From: Arthrobacter_N sp051262515
GTDB taxonomy: Bacteria; Actinomycetota; Actinomycetes; Actinomycetales; Micrococcaceae
Assembly: GCF_051262515.1 (NCBI RefSeq)
Contig: NZ_JBIMER010000013.1
Coordinates: forward strand, 1 to 64,000
Direction: 5' to 3'
Length of the DNA: 64,000 nucleotides
Shown here: one piece after another, positions 51,614-60,752 of the stretch
How the letters are laid out: the number at the start of each line of letters is the position of its first letter
Numbering within the stretch: position 1 is the first letter of the stretch
Position numbers and translations under genes: made by a program
Notes under the pieces: generated by a model
What the model saw: only the letters and a program-made list of their open reading frames with translations
What the model was told of the DNA's origin: nothing
Database searches by the model: none

Positions 51614-53401
51614 TCAGGAGCCGCCGGGCCGGGCCTCCGGCCGCACCGCGCTTCCGGTCACGCGCGGGGTGGTCCCGTGGGTGGTGTCCTTGACCTCCAC
51701 CCGGCTGGGGGCCGGCACCGCGTCCGTGCCCTTGGCCGCGCCCGCGCGCCGTGCGGCACCCCAGTCCGCCACGGCGTCGTCGTACGCCTCCATCGGCTCC
51801 AGCCAGGGGGTCGGCGCGTGCTCGCCGAAATGATCGGCGTCGGCCTCCTCCCAATCCAGGCGCCAGCCCCGCGGCGGATCGACCAGGAGTTCGCCCGGGC
51901 GCAGCCAGTTGTAGATGGCTGCGTAGCTGCGCGTGGTGAGGTGGTCCACCCGGCGCCGCAGCATCCGCTGGTTCAGCCGCCCGGGCTCCGTGACTCCCAT
52001 CGACGCCAGGATCTGCGTTGCCTCCCGCACGGTGAGCTTCTGGTAGTTGTGCACGCGGTTGCCCTTGTCCTCGACGTCGAGGGCGCGCACCAGGCGCGGA
52101 TCCTGCGTGGCGACGCCCACCGGACACGCGTTGGTGTGGCACTTCTGGGCCTGGATGCAGCCGGTCGCCATCATCATGGCCCGCGCGCTCATCGTGAAGT
52201 CGGCCCCCTGGATGAGCCGCTTGACGATGTCGCTGCCGGTGGCGACCTTCCCGGCGGCGCCGATCCTGATCCGGTCCCTTAGACCGCACCCGACCAGGGC
52301 GTTGTGGACCACCATGAGCCCCTCGGTCAGGGGCGTCCCCACGTGGTCCTCGTACTCCAGCGGCGCCGCTCCCGTGCCGCCCTCCGAGCCGTCCACGATG
52401 ATGTAGTCCGGCGCGACGCCGGTTTCCAGCATGGCCTTGCACATCGCCAGCACGTCCGTCCGCGACCCGACGCAGAACTTGTAGCCGATCGGCTTGCCGC
52501 CCGAGAGCCGGCGCAGCTCCGCGACGAAGCCCATGAGTTCGCGGGGCGTGCCGAACGCCGGGTGCGACGCCGGGGAGATGCAGTCCCGGCCGAGCGGCAC
52601 CTCGCGCGCCTCGGCGATCTCCGCCGTGACCTTGGCGGCGGGCAGGACCCCGCCGAGTCCCGGCTTCGCGCCCTGGCTGAGCTTCAGCGTGATGCCCTTG
52701 ACCTCGTTGCGCGCGGCCTTGGCGGCGAACCGCTCCGGGTCGAATCGCCCCTCGCCGTCGCGGCAGCCGAAGTAGCCGGACCCGATCTCCCAGAAGAGGT
52801 CCGCGCCGTACTCCAGATGGTACTTCGTGAGGCCGCCCTCGCCGGTCTCGTGGATGAAGCCGCCCAGCGCCGCGCCCTTGTTCATCGCCAGCACGGCGTT
52901 CTTGGACAGGGACCCGAAGCTCATCGACGAGATGTTCATCAGCGCGATGTCGTAGGGCCGGGCGCAGTCGGGTCCGCCGATGCGCACCTTGTGCGGTTCG
53001 GCCGCGGGAGCCTCGGGCGCCGTCGAGTGCAGGAGGAACTCGTAGCCGAGCGCGTTGACATCCCGCTCCGTGCCGAACGCCTTGTGGCTGTCCGCGCCCT
53101 TCGCCCGGGCGTAGACCAGTGAGCGGGTGTCGCGGTCGAACGGCTTGCCGTCGTAGTTCCGCTCGATGAAATACTGCTGGATCTCCGGGCGGATGGACTC
53201 CAGGAGGTAGCGCATGCGGCCCAGCACCGGGAAGTTGCGCAGGATGGCGTGCTTCGTCTGGAGCACGTCGTGGATGCCCAGGACCAGCAGCGCGACCAGC
53301 ACCGCGGACAGGATCCACCATCCGGCGGACCCGAGCGCCGCGGCCACCATGGTGGCGAAGCCGAGGGCCAACAGCAGGGCAAGGATCAGGAAGCGCGCCA
53401 T
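51614..53401 (-). CDS. Membrane-anchored FMN-binding glutamate synthase-like protein
   Basis: 595 aa. Two N-terminal membrane segments (about 2-24 and 26-45) are followed by a GltB-type FMN/TIM barrel: MNISSMSFGSLSKNAVLAMNKGA, DYIIVDGSEGGTGAAPLEY and a [3Fe-4S]-type cysteine set in GCIQAQKCHTNACPVG. The glutaminase and GltB C-terminal GXGXG domains are absent, so it is not a full glutamate synthase. Family function is not established; archaeal-like single-domain GltS forms are the nearest known relatives. A tail of about 50 residues is disordered. Confidence 0.85.
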   Translation of the reverse strand: MARFLILALLLALGFATMVAAALGSAGWWILSAVLVALLVLGIHDVLQTKHAILRNFPVLGRMRYLLESIRPEIQQYFIERNYDGKPFDRDTRSLVYARAKGADSHKAFGTERDVNALGYEFLLHSTAPEAPAAEPHKVRIGGPDCARPYDIALMNISSMSFGSLSKNAVLAMNKGAALGGFIHETGEGGLTKYHLEYGADLFWEIGSGYFGCRDGEGRFDPERFAAKAARNEVKGITLKLSQGAKPGLGGVLPAAKVTAEIAEAREVPLGRDCISPASHPAFGTPRELMGFVAELRRLSGGKPIGYKFCVGSRTDVLAMCKAMLETGVAPDYIIVDGSEGGTGAAPLEYEDHVGTPLTEGLMVVHNALVGCGLRDRIRIGAAGKVATGSDIVKRLIQGADFTMSARAMMMATGCIQAQKCHTNACPVGVATQDPRLVRALDVEDKGNRVHNYQKLTVREATQILASMGVTEPGRLNQRMLRRRVDHLTTRSYAAIYNWLRPGELLVDPPRGWRLDWEEADADHFGEHAPTPWLEPMEAYDDAVADWGAARRAGAAKGTDAVPAPSRVEVKDTTHGTTPRVTGSAVRPEARPGGS

Positions 53402-53501
53402 GGCCCGAGCATACCGCCGCGTGGCGGGCGGGGCCGTGGAGGGCTTGGCGGGCCGTGCGGTGGCGGGCCGGGAGACCGCGGGAGCAACGGCGTCGTGCCG
53501 G

Positions 53502-54299
53502 TCAGTACACGAAGATCCGGATCCACTGCGGGTTGTGGGCGTGGATGAGCACCAGGAACAGCACGAAGTCGAAGAGCAGGTGCACGCACACGATGTAGGA
53601 CAGCGATTTGGTGGCGCGGAAGATCAGCGCCTGCACCACGGCGAACGGGAAGATGAACAGCGGCGCCCACGCGTGGAAGCCCAGCTCCCACAGGAACGAC
53701 GTGAAGAGCACCGCCTGGAGCACGACTGCCTGCCAGTCCGGAAGGTGCCGGCGCAGGAGGGCGAAGACGGTGCAGATGAAAAAGAGCTCGTCCCAGATGC
53801 CCAACGCGTTGGTCCCGGCGAACAGCCGCAGGATCCCATCTGCGTCGTCCACCGCGGGCCAGTTCCGGTAGACCCCGGTGCCCACCATGTACACCGGCAG
53901 CAGCGCGTATCCCACGGCCGGGACCGCGAGCAGGTACCACCACTCCGCGCGCGTCCAGCGCTTTCCGGTCATCACGGGGAAGCGGATGGCGTGGTCGCGG
54001 AACAGGAAGCGCGATACCGCGTACGGGATGCCGACCGCGAGGATCATGGCGGCGCCCATCACGATCATGTGCTCCGTGCTGATGTCCGTGGTGATGGGCA
54101 CTGTGCTGATGATCGCCAGGCCGAACGCGATCAGCAGCAGGTCCTTGAACAGGGGCCGATCGATGGCCACCGCGACGACGAGGGCGAGCGCCAGCACGCC
54201 GAGGCCGATCGCGCGTTCCTCCGGCACGAAAATCAGGAATCCAGCCAGTGAAACCAGGGCGGAGGGCACCAACTTGGGCGAGGCCGTCCGTCGTTCCAT
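53502..54299 (-). CDS. CPBP-family intramembrane protease-like protein
   Basis: 265 aa with about eight membrane segments. CPBP motif 1 is ALGIWDELFFICTVFALLRR (Asp-Glu in place of the usual Glu-Glu, and the Arg), motif 2 FLWELGFHAW and motif 3 HLLFDF. ATG 54299 was chosen with AAGGAG nine bases upstream; in-frame starts at 54308 and 54317 lie on the Shine-Dalgarno. Role unknown; CPBP proteins process prenylated or bacteriocin-related substrates, and many are uncharacterised. Confidence 0.75.
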   Translation of the reverse strand: MERRTASPKLVPSALVSLAGFLIFVPEERAIGLGVLALALVVAVAIDRPLFKDLLLIAFGLAIISTVPITTDISTEHMIVMGAAMILAVGIPYAVSRFLFRDHAIRFPVMTGKRWTRAEWWYLLAVPAVGYALLPVYMVGTGVYRNWPAVDDADGILRLFAGTNALGIWDELFFICTVFALLRRHLPDWQAVVLQAVLFTSFLWELGFHAWAPLFIFPFAVVQALIFRATKSLSYIVCVHLLFDFVLFLVLIHAHNPQWIRIFVY

Positions 54300-54333
54300 T
54301 CCCGCCATCTCCTTCACCTAGTCGCTCCTCCCA

Positions 54334-54392
54334 CCCCCCGAAGTGGACAATACCTCGGTTGGTTACATACCGGTAATGTCCACTTCGGGGGG
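54334..54392. repeat. EVDITGM palindromic element, copy 1
   Basis: Arms of 21 bp (54334-54354 and 54372-54392) with one mismatch, core CGAAGTGGACAWTACC, and a 17-nt centre ending GTTACATACC. The ROK gene reads into it from the right arm and stops in its centre, taking the C-terminus PPEVDITGM from the element. Subtype A, with copy 2. Confidence 0.85.
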
Positions 54393-55634
54393 CGGGGAGG
54401 GTGTGAGGGCGCCTTCGCGGACCAGGGCGATCGCCGAGTGCAGGGCGCCGGCCAGCACGACGCCGTCTCCGTGTTCGGAGGCCACCAGTTCGGCCCAGGA
54501 GAGCGTGCTGTCCCGGCCCATGAGTTCCCGCGTGCGCTTGAGCACCGGCCCCACGGCCGGCGCGATGGCGCCCGCGACGATGATCCGCTCCAGGTCCAGC
54601 AGGCCGGACAGCAACATCGCCACCGGGGCGAGGCGCCGCGCCAGGACGTCGACGATCTCAAGTGCGAGCGGGTCGCCCAACTCCGCCGCGGCGAAGACGT
54701 GCTTGGCGTCGGGCTCCATGTCCGGGCATGCCGCGAGCATCCCGACGAGCCGGCCCGCCGCGGCGGCGTTGCGCAGTTCGGCGCGGGCCTGGTGCGCGAG
54801 CCCATCCGCCGAATCCACACCCACCACGAGATCCAGGACCCGCAGCTCTCCCACGGCGCCGCGCTTGCCGCGCATCAGTTGCCCGTCGATGACGACCCCG
54901 GCGCCGAACCGTTCGCCCGAGAGGAGCGTAGCGAAGCCCCGCACGCCGGCATCCATGCCGGTCGCGGACTCCGCGAGCGCGGCCAGGTTGGCGTCGTTGT
55001 CCACGACGACGTCCCAGTCGCGGTCCCCAAATACGGTGATGAATTCCGGGTTCATGCGGTTCCAGAAGTTGTCCAGCCTGTCCTGCGGCGACCTTCCCGA
55101 CGCGTCCACGGGTGCGGGCACGCCGACGACGACGGCGGCGACCGCCTCGGGAGCGACTCCTGCTTGGGCCAGCACGTCGAGCACCAGGGATTCCAGGGCC
55201 GCGCGGCGGTCAAGGCCGGAGGCCTCGGGGTCCGAAGCGCGCCGGATCCGCGCCAGTTCTGTGCCCGCGAGATTGACGACGGCGGCGGTCAGGGAATGTG
55301 CGCCGGCGTCGACTCCGACGGCGTAGCGGCAGTCCGGCCGGAACGCGTACCTCCTCGCCGGACGGCCCTTTTCGTAGTCGCCGGCCGCGCGGGCATCGGC
55401 CAGTTCGCCCAGCCAGCCCGCGGAGACCAGGTCCTTGCACACCGACAGGACGGTGGCGCGCGTCAGCCCGGTAGCTTCCATCAGGTCCCCCGCCGTGAGC
55501 GGCTCCCCCGGCCAGGCCGCGGCGAGGACGCGGCGCGCGTTGCCCGCGCGCGGCGAGGATCCGGCGTCGTACACCTTCGGCGTCCCGCGCCAGAAAGCGC
55601 GGTGGCCGGCCCGAATCCCTGCGGAAGTCTCCAT
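54363..55634 (-). CDS. ROK family transcriptional regulator
   Basis: 423 aa. N-terminal winged helix (TAGDLMEATGLTRATVLSVC) and an actin-like ROK sugar-kinase fold (YAVGVDAGAHSLTAAVVNLAG, VVVDNDANLAALAE). The zinc-binding CxCGxxGC motif of ROK kinases is not found, so it is a regulator, not a kinase. ATG 55634 is 7 bp from a perfect TATAAT on the minus strand, suggesting a leaderless mRNA. The last nine residues come from the palindromic repeat. Divergent from the sugar ABC genes, which it probably represses. Confidence 0.85.
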   Translation of the reverse strand: METSAGIRAGHRAFWRGTPKVYDAGSSPRAGNARRVLAAAWPGEPLTAGDLMEATGLTRATVLSVCKDLVSAGWLGELADARAAGDYEKGRPARRYAFRPDCRYAVGVDAGAHSLTAAVVNLAGTELARIRRASDPEASGLDRRAALESLVLDVLAQAGVAPEAVAAVVVGVPAPVDASGRSPQDRLDNFWNRMNPEFITVFGDRDWDVVVDNDANLAALAESATGMDAGVRGFATLLSGERFGAGVVIDGQLMRGKRGAVGELRVLDLVVGVDSADGLAHQARAELRNAAAAGRLVGMLAACPDMEPDAKHVFAAAELGDPLALEIVDVLARRLAPVAMLLSGLLDLERIIVAGAIAPAVGPVLKRTRELMGRDSTLSWAELVASEHGDGVVLAGALHSAIALVREGALTPSPPPEVDITGM

Positions 55635-55641
55635 GCGAAAG

Positions 55642-55679
55642 ATTATAGACGAACATAAATTTACGTGCTAAATTATATT
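55642..55679. promoter_or_regulatory. Divergent ROK/ABC promoter with AT-rich dyad
   Basis: Minus strand: TATAAT at 55647-55642 and TTAGCA at 55671-55666 (18-bp spacer) for the ROK gene. Plus strand: TATATT at 55674-55679 for the binding protein. The dyad AATTTA-CGTGC-TAAATT (55658-55674) overlaps both and is a candidate ROK operator. AT-rich against a high-GC background. Confidence 0.5.
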
Positions 55680-55742
55680 CAGCTTCCTGTGGTGCCGGTC
55701 ACACAACCCCGCGCCCTCCGCTCACACCAAGGAGACGAAGTA

Positions 55743-57041
55743 ATGCTCAGACCGCTTTCACCCTGCCCCCTCCGGGCCACCGGATCGACCTCGAGGCGCG
55801 CCTTCCTGGCCGGCCTCGGCGGGGCTGCCGCCCTCGGCATGGCGGGCTGCGGGGGCGCCGCCTCGGCCACCTCCGAGGTGCGCTTCTTCCAGTCCAAGCC
55901 GGAGGTGATTCCCTACTTCGCGGACCTGCTCGGCGACTTCGCCGCCGAACACCCCGGCATCCGGCCCGTGCACGAGATCGGCGGCAGCCTCGGCGGCCTG
56001 GCGGGCACCTTCGTCCGCAACGACCCGCCGGACCTAGGCTGCCTGAACTACAACTACGAGATGGCGAACTTCCGGGCCCGAGGCGAACTCTCCAACCTCG
56101 CGGACCTCCCGCAGTCGCGGGCGATCTCGCCGCTGGTGCAGGACCTCGTCGATCTGTACCCGGGCTTCGAGGGGCAGACCTCGGTGATGCCGTACTCGAT
56201 GATGGCCGCGTCCGTGATCTACAACCGCGACCTCTTCGAGAAGCACGACGTCGCCGTGCCCACCACACACAGCGAGTTCATCGCCGCCTGCAAGACCTTC
56301 GAGGCCGCCGACGTCACGCCGATCTACAGCACCTTCGGCGACGCGTGGACGGTCATGCAGGGCCTGGTCGACTATTCGATCGGCGGCATGGTGGACGTGA
56401 TCGACTTCTACTCGAAGATGCGCGAGCAGGGGGCCGACGTCACGCCGGACTCTCCCGTCTCCTTCAGCCGCGTGTTCCGCGAACCGCTCGAGAAGATGCT
56501 GGAGATCGCCGCCTACTCCAACGCGGACGCCGCCGGGCGCAAGTACGGCGACGGCAACGTGGCCTTCGCGAACGGCGGGGCCGCCATGTACCTGCAGGGC
56601 CCCTGGGCGCTCCTCGAACTCGAGAAGCTCAATCCGGACATCCGCGTCGGCACGTTCCCGCTGCCGATGACGGAGGACGCCGCCGACAACAAGGTCCGCG
56701 TCAACCTGGACCTCTCGCTTTGGATCCCGGAGAAGTCCAACCGCAAGGAGGAGGCCCGCACCCTGTTGCGGTTCCTCACGCAACCGGCGGTGCAGGACGC
56801 CTACAACGCCCACGCCCTCGGCTTCGGCGTCCGGAAGGACGCTCCCCCCGTAGAGGACGAGCGCCTGCTGGAGATGCAGCCGTATGTTGACCGCGGCGCC
56901 TTCTACCAGGGCGCGTCGCAGGGCGTGCCCCGAACCATTCCGTTTGAGAGCTACTCGCAGGCGATCGTCTACGGCGCCGACCTGGAGAACACGCTCCGCA
57001 CCCTCGACGCCGACTGGGCCCGCCTGGCCCGGCGCTCCTAA
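55743..57041 (+). CDS. Sugar ABC transporter substrate-binding lipoprotein (CUT1)
   Basis: 432 aa. A Tat-like start (SRRAFLAGLGG) precedes lipobox MAGC, so it may be Tat-exported, then lipidated. Family 1 binding-protein fold with FAAEHPGIRPVHEIGG and VAFANGGAAMYLQGPWALLE. AAGGAG upstream of ATG 55743. First of a binding protein-permease-permease-GH13 operon. Ligand likely an alpha-glucoside or oligosaccharide, judged by the glucosidase. Confidence 0.87.
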   Translation: MLRPLSPCPLRATGSTSRRAFLAGLGGAAALGMAGCGGAASATSEVRFFQSKPEVIPYFADLLGDFAAEHPGIRPVHEIGGSLGGLAGTFVRNDPPDLGCLNYNYEMANFRARGELSNLADLPQSRAISPLVQDLVDLYPGFEGQTSVMPYSMMAASVIYNRDLFEKHDVAVPTTHSEFIAACKTFEAADVTPIYSTFGDAWTVMQGLVDYSIGGMVDVIDFYSKMREQGADVTPDSPVSFSRVFREPLEKMLEIAAYSNADAAGRKYGDGNVAFANGGAAMYLQGPWALLELEKLNPDIRVGTFPLPMTEDAADNKVRVNLDLSLWIPEKSNRKEEARTLLRFLTQPAVQDAYNAHALGFGVRKDAPPVEDERLLEMQPYVDRGAFYQGASQGVPRTIPFESYSQAIVYGADLENTLRTLDADWARLARRS

Positions 57042-57064
57042 CCCGCGACCGGCAAGGAATTCCC

Positions 57065-57988
57065 ATGGCCCTGACAACCTCCCCCGCACCCGCCCGGACG
57101 GCGCATACCGACTTGCGGCCCCACCGCAAGCGCCGCATCGACCGCACGCACTACCTCTTCCTCCTGCCCGCCATCGCCGCGTTCACGCTCTTCATCACGC
57201 TGCCGGCGGTGATGGGCATCTTCTTCAGCTTCACCAACTCCGTCGGCTACGGCGAATGGGACTTCGTTGGGGTGTCCAACTACGCCCTGATGCTGACCGA
57301 TCCGGCCATCCTGGCCTCCTACGGCTTCACCCTCGGCTTCGCGGCCGTGACCGTCGTCGTCACCAACGTCATCGCCTTCCTGCTCGCCGTGGGACTGACT
57401 TCGCAGATCCGCGCCCGCGTGCTGCTGCGCACGGTGTTCGTGATCCCCATGGTGGTCTCCGCGATCATCATCGCGTACGTCTTCAACTTCCTGTTCTCCA
57501 AGTCGCTGCCGGCCGCCGCGCAGGCAATCGGGTTCGGACCGCTGGAGGACAGCATCCTCGCCAATCCGAACCTTGCGTGGCTCTCGATCGTGCTGGTCAC
57601 GGCGTGGCAGGCGATCCCCGGCACCATGCTCATCTACATCGCCGGGCTCGTCGCGATCCCCCGCGAACTCTACGAGGCCTCGTCCCTGGACGGCGCCAGC
57701 GCGTGGCAGCAGATCAAGACGATCACCCTGCCGCTGATGGCCGGCTACATCGTCATCAACGTGATCCTGACGTTCAAGAACTTCCTGAACGCCTACGACG
57801 TCATCATTGGCCTGACCGGCGGCGGACCCGGCACGTCGACGCGCTCGGTCGCCATGACGATCTTCTCCGGCTTCGACACGGGCGACTACGCCTACCAGAT
57901 GGCCAACGCGACCATCTTCTTCCTGATTGCACTCGCGATCGCCATGATCCAGCTGCGTCTGATGCGCGGAAAGGGGCAGTCCCGATGA
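57065..57988 (+). CDS. Sugar ABC transporter permease (MalF/CUT1 type)
   Basis: 307 aa with six membrane segments. The coupling loop ELYEASSLDGASAWQQIKTITLPLM carries the EAA motif. The basic N-terminus HRKRRIDRTHYLFLLPAI is typical of UgpA/MalF-like permeases. Its stop overlaps the next permease (ATGA). Confidence 0.9.
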   Translation: MALTTSPAPARTAHTDLRPHRKRRIDRTHYLFLLPAIAAFTLFITLPAVMGIFFSFTNSVGYGEWDFVGVSNYALMLTDPAILASYGFTLGFAAVTVVVTNVIAFLLAVGLTSQIRARVLLRTVFVIPMVVSAIIIAYVFNFLFSKSLPAAAQAIGFGPLEDSILANPNLAWLSIVLVTAWQAIPGTMLIYIAGLVAIPRELYEASSLDGASAWQQIKTITLPLMAGYIVINVILTFKNFLNAYDVIIGLTGGGPGTSTRSVAMTIFSGFDTGDYAYQMANATIFFLIALAIAMIQLRLMRGKGQSR

Positions 57989-58887
57989 CCACCCAGGGCA
58001 TGAATCCCATCGGCACCACCCGCAGGGCCCCCGCCGAAGGCCCGGACCGGTCCGCGTCCCCGTTGACGAGGGACCGCGTCAACTGGCGCCTGACCATGGT
58101 CCTCGGGCTGTGCACGCTCGCGGTGCTTGTCCCGCTGTTTGTCACCGTCTCCATGGCGTTCAAGACCGGCGCCCAGGCGGTTCAGGGACGCGCCTTCGAC
58201 CTGCCGAATCCGATCAGCATCGAGGGCTTTGTCGAGGCCTGGAAGCTGACCGACTTCCCCGTCAGCTTCACCATCTCGCTGTTCGTCTCGGCCGTCGCCG
58301 TCGTCGGGGCCATCCTCGTCGGCAGTGCCGCGGCCTACGCGATCCACGTGAACTGGGACCGCAAGTTCTTCCGCTTCTCCTTCTTCTACCTGCTGGCGGC
58401 CATGTTCCTGCCGTTCCCGGTGCTGGCGCTCTCGCAGATCAAGCTCACCGGCATCCTCGGTCTGGACAACCCGCTCGGCGTCGGCCTCCTGCACGTGATG
58501 TTCGGCCTCGGCTTCAACGTCCTGCTGCTGACCACCTTCCTGCGGAACATGCCCGACGAGTTGGACGAGGCCGCGCGGATCGACGGCGCCAGCACGTGGC
58601 AGACCTTCTGGCGCATCATCTTCCCGCTGCTCGCCCCGATGAGCGCGACGGTCGGCATCTTCGCCTTTTTGGCCTCCTGGAACGACTTCATGATGCCGTC
58701 GCTGATCATCTCCGACCCCACCGTGCAGACCCTGCCGGTGATCCAGCAGATCTTCCAGACGCAGTTCAGCGAGAACTACCACGTGTCCTTCGCGTCCTAC
58801 CTCATGGCGATGGCGCCCTCGATCGTCGTCTTCATCTTCACGCAGCGCTGGGTCCTCTCAGGGGTCACCCAGGGAGCCGTGAAGTAG
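57985..58887 (+). CDS. Sugar ABC transporter permease (MalG/CUT1 type)
   Basis: 300 aa with six membrane segments. EAA loop DELDEAARIDGASTWQTFWRIIFPLL; the C-terminal region ends QRWVLSGVTQGAVK as in MalG-like proteins. ATG 57985 overlaps the upstream TGA. No ATPase gene is present in the operon; CUT1 systems often share an MsmK/MalK-type ATPase encoded elsewhere. Confidence 0.9.
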   Translation: MTTQGMNPIGTTRRAPAEGPDRSASPLTRDRVNWRLTMVLGLCTLAVLVPLFVTVSMAFKTGAQAVQGRAFDLPNPISIEGFVEAWKLTDFPVSFTISLFVSAVAVVGAILVGSAAAYAIHVNWDRKFFRFSFFYLLAAMFLPFPVLALSQIKLTGILGLDNPLGVGLLHVMFGLGFNVLLLTTFLRNMPDELDEAARIDGASTWQTFWRIIFPLLAPMSATVGIFAFLASWNDFMMPSLIISDPTVQTLPVIQQIFQTQFSENYHVSFASYLMAMAPSIVVFIFTQRWVLSGVTQGAVK

Positions 58888-58927
58888 CAGAACCCCAGAC
58901 CACCCTCTCCGAAAGGAACAACACCCC

Positions 58928-60610
58928 ATGACCACCACCTCCCCCGAATCCCCGGTCCGCCGCATGGACGATCCCACTTGGTGGCGCCAGGCCGCCGTCT
59001 ACCAGATCTACCCGCGTAGCTTCGCCGACGCCAACGGCGACGGCATCGGGGACCTCAAGGGCGTCATCTCCCGCGTGCCGTACCTTGCGCGGCTCTCGAT
59101 CGACGCCGTCTGGCTGAGCCCGTTCTACCCGTCGGCGCTGGCCGACGGCGGGTACGACGTCGCCGACTACCGCGACGTCGACCCGAAGATCGGGACCCTC
59201 GAGGAATTCGACGAGATGGTCGCCGTCCTGCATGCCGAGGGCATCAAGGTGGTCATCGACGTCGTCCCGAACCACTCCTCCAACGACCACGTCTGGTTCC
59301 AGGCGGCGCTGGAGGCGGGCCGCGGGAGCGCCGAGCGCGACCGCTACATCTTCCGCGAGGGCACCGGGCCGGACGGCAACGAGCCGCCCACCGACTGGCA
59401 GAGCATCTTCGGCGGACCGGCCTGGACGCGGGTCGCGGACGGCCAGTGGTACCTGCACCTCTTCGCGTCAGAGCAGCCGGACTTCAACTGGTCCAACCGG
59501 GAGGTCCGCGACGACTTCCTGGAGACCCTGCGCTTCTGGTCGGACCGCGGCGTGGACGGCTACCGCATCGACGTCGCGCACGCGCTAACCAAGGACATGT
59601 CCGAACCGCTTCCCTCCAGGATGGAGATGGACGCGATTCCCCGCGACGGCGGCGCCCACCCGATCTGGGACCGCGACGAGGTGCACGAGATCTACGCCGA
59701 ATGGCGCCAGGTCTTCAACTCCTACCACCCGCCGCGCACGGCCGTCGCCGAGGCCTGGGTGGACCGCCACCGGCGTCCGCGCTACGCGAGCGCCGAGGGC
59801 CTCGGCCAGGCGTTCGAGTTCGATCTGCTGACGCAGGAGTTCGACGCCGCGGCGTTCCGCGAGGTCGTCAGCGACAGCGCCGAGCTGGCCGGGGAGTCCG
59901 GGTCGTCGTCGACCTGGGTCCTGTCCAACCACGACGTCGTCCGCCACGCGACGCGCTACGGGCTGCCGCCGTTGGAGCAGGCCGTGGGCAGCACGGAGCA
60001 GGACCAGAAGCAGGGCCAGTCGTGGATTCTCGATGGCGCCCCGGAGGACCAGCTGGACCGCGAACTCGGCGAGCGCCGCGCGCGCGCCGCGAGCCTGTTC
60101 GAGCTGGCGCTGCCGGGTTCGGCGTACCTTTACCAGGGCGAGGAACTGGGCCTGCACGAGGTCGGTGACATCGCCGACGGCGCGCGACAGGACCCGACGT
60201 TCTTCCGGAACCCGGGCGTGGACAAGGGCCGCGACGGTTGCCGCGTGCCGCTTCCGTGGGAGCGCGACGGCGACTCGTTCGGATTCGGCGCCAGCGGTGC
60301 GCACCTGCCGCAACCCGGCTGGTTCGGCGAGTATTCGGTCGAGGCCCAGGACGGGGTCCCCGGATCCACGCTGGAGCTCTACCGCGCGGCCCTGCGCCTG
60401 CGCCGCGAACTCCAAACCGAGGAGACGCTCGAGTGGGTCGAGACCGGATCGGAGTCGGTGCTGGCCTTCCGCCGGCCGAACGGCTGGGTCACGGTCACCA
60501 ACTTCGGCGACGAGCCGGCGCCGCTCCCGGAGGGCGAGGTGCTCCTGGGCAGCGCCCCGGTCGCGGACGGCGCGCTGCCGGGGGCCGCAACCGCCTGGCT
60601 CAAGCAGTAG
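58928..60610 (+). CDS. GH13 alpha-glucosidase
   Basis: 560 aa, cytosolic, oligo-1,6-glucosidase/alpha-glucosidase branch. Catalytic residues by position: nucleophile D215 (DGYRIDVAH), acid/base E275 (VAEAWVD) and D336 (LSNHDVVRH); region I is DVVPNHSS. Would split the imported oligosaccharide to glucose. Follows the second permease by 40 bp with GAAAGGAA upstream. Trehalose synthase is less likely because of the length and active-site context. Confidence 0.88.
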   Translation: MTTTSPESPVRRMDDPTWWRQAAVYQIYPRSFADANGDGIGDLKGVISRVPYLARLSIDAVWLSPFYPSALADGGYDVADYRDVDPKIGTLEEFDEMVAVLHAEGIKVVIDVVPNHSSNDHVWFQAALEAGRGSAERDRYIFREGTGPDGNEPPTDWQSIFGGPAWTRVADGQWYLHLFASEQPDFNWSNREVRDDFLETLRFWSDRGVDGYRIDVAHALTKDMSEPLPSRMEMDAIPRDGGAHPIWDRDEVHEIYAEWRQVFNSYHPPRTAVAEAWVDRHRRPRYASAEGLGQAFEFDLLTQEFDAAAFREVVSDSAELAGESGSSSTWVLSNHDVVRHATRYGLPPLEQAVGSTEQDQKQGQSWILDGAPEDQLDRELGERRARAASLFELALPGSAYLYQGEELGLHEVGDIADGARQDPTFFRNPGVDKGRDGCRVPLPWERDGDSFGFGASGAHLPQPGWFGEYSVEAQDGVPGSTLELYRAALRLRRELQTEETLEWVETGSESVLAFRRPNGWVTVTNFGDEPAPLPEGEVLLGSAPVADGALPGAATAWLKQ

Positions 60611-60697
60611 CAAGAGCAACAAATACGACGCCGGTCGCGCACCGAAGGCGAGCCATTCGCCCGGTGTGCGGCCGGCGTCGTACGTCCATCCCCCACC

Positions 60698-60752
60698 ACG
60701 CGAAGTGGACATTACCCGGGTTAGTTACATACCGGTAATGTCCACTTCGCGT
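60698..60752. repeat. EVDITGM palindromic element, copy 2
   Basis: Perfect 19-bp arms ACGCGAAGTGGACATTACC (60698-60716) and its complement (60734-60752), 17-nt centre ending GTTACATACC as in copy 1. The thioesterase gene ends in its centre with the same EVDITGM tail as the ROK protein. Between convergent genes, so a terminator role is also possible. Confidence 0.88.
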
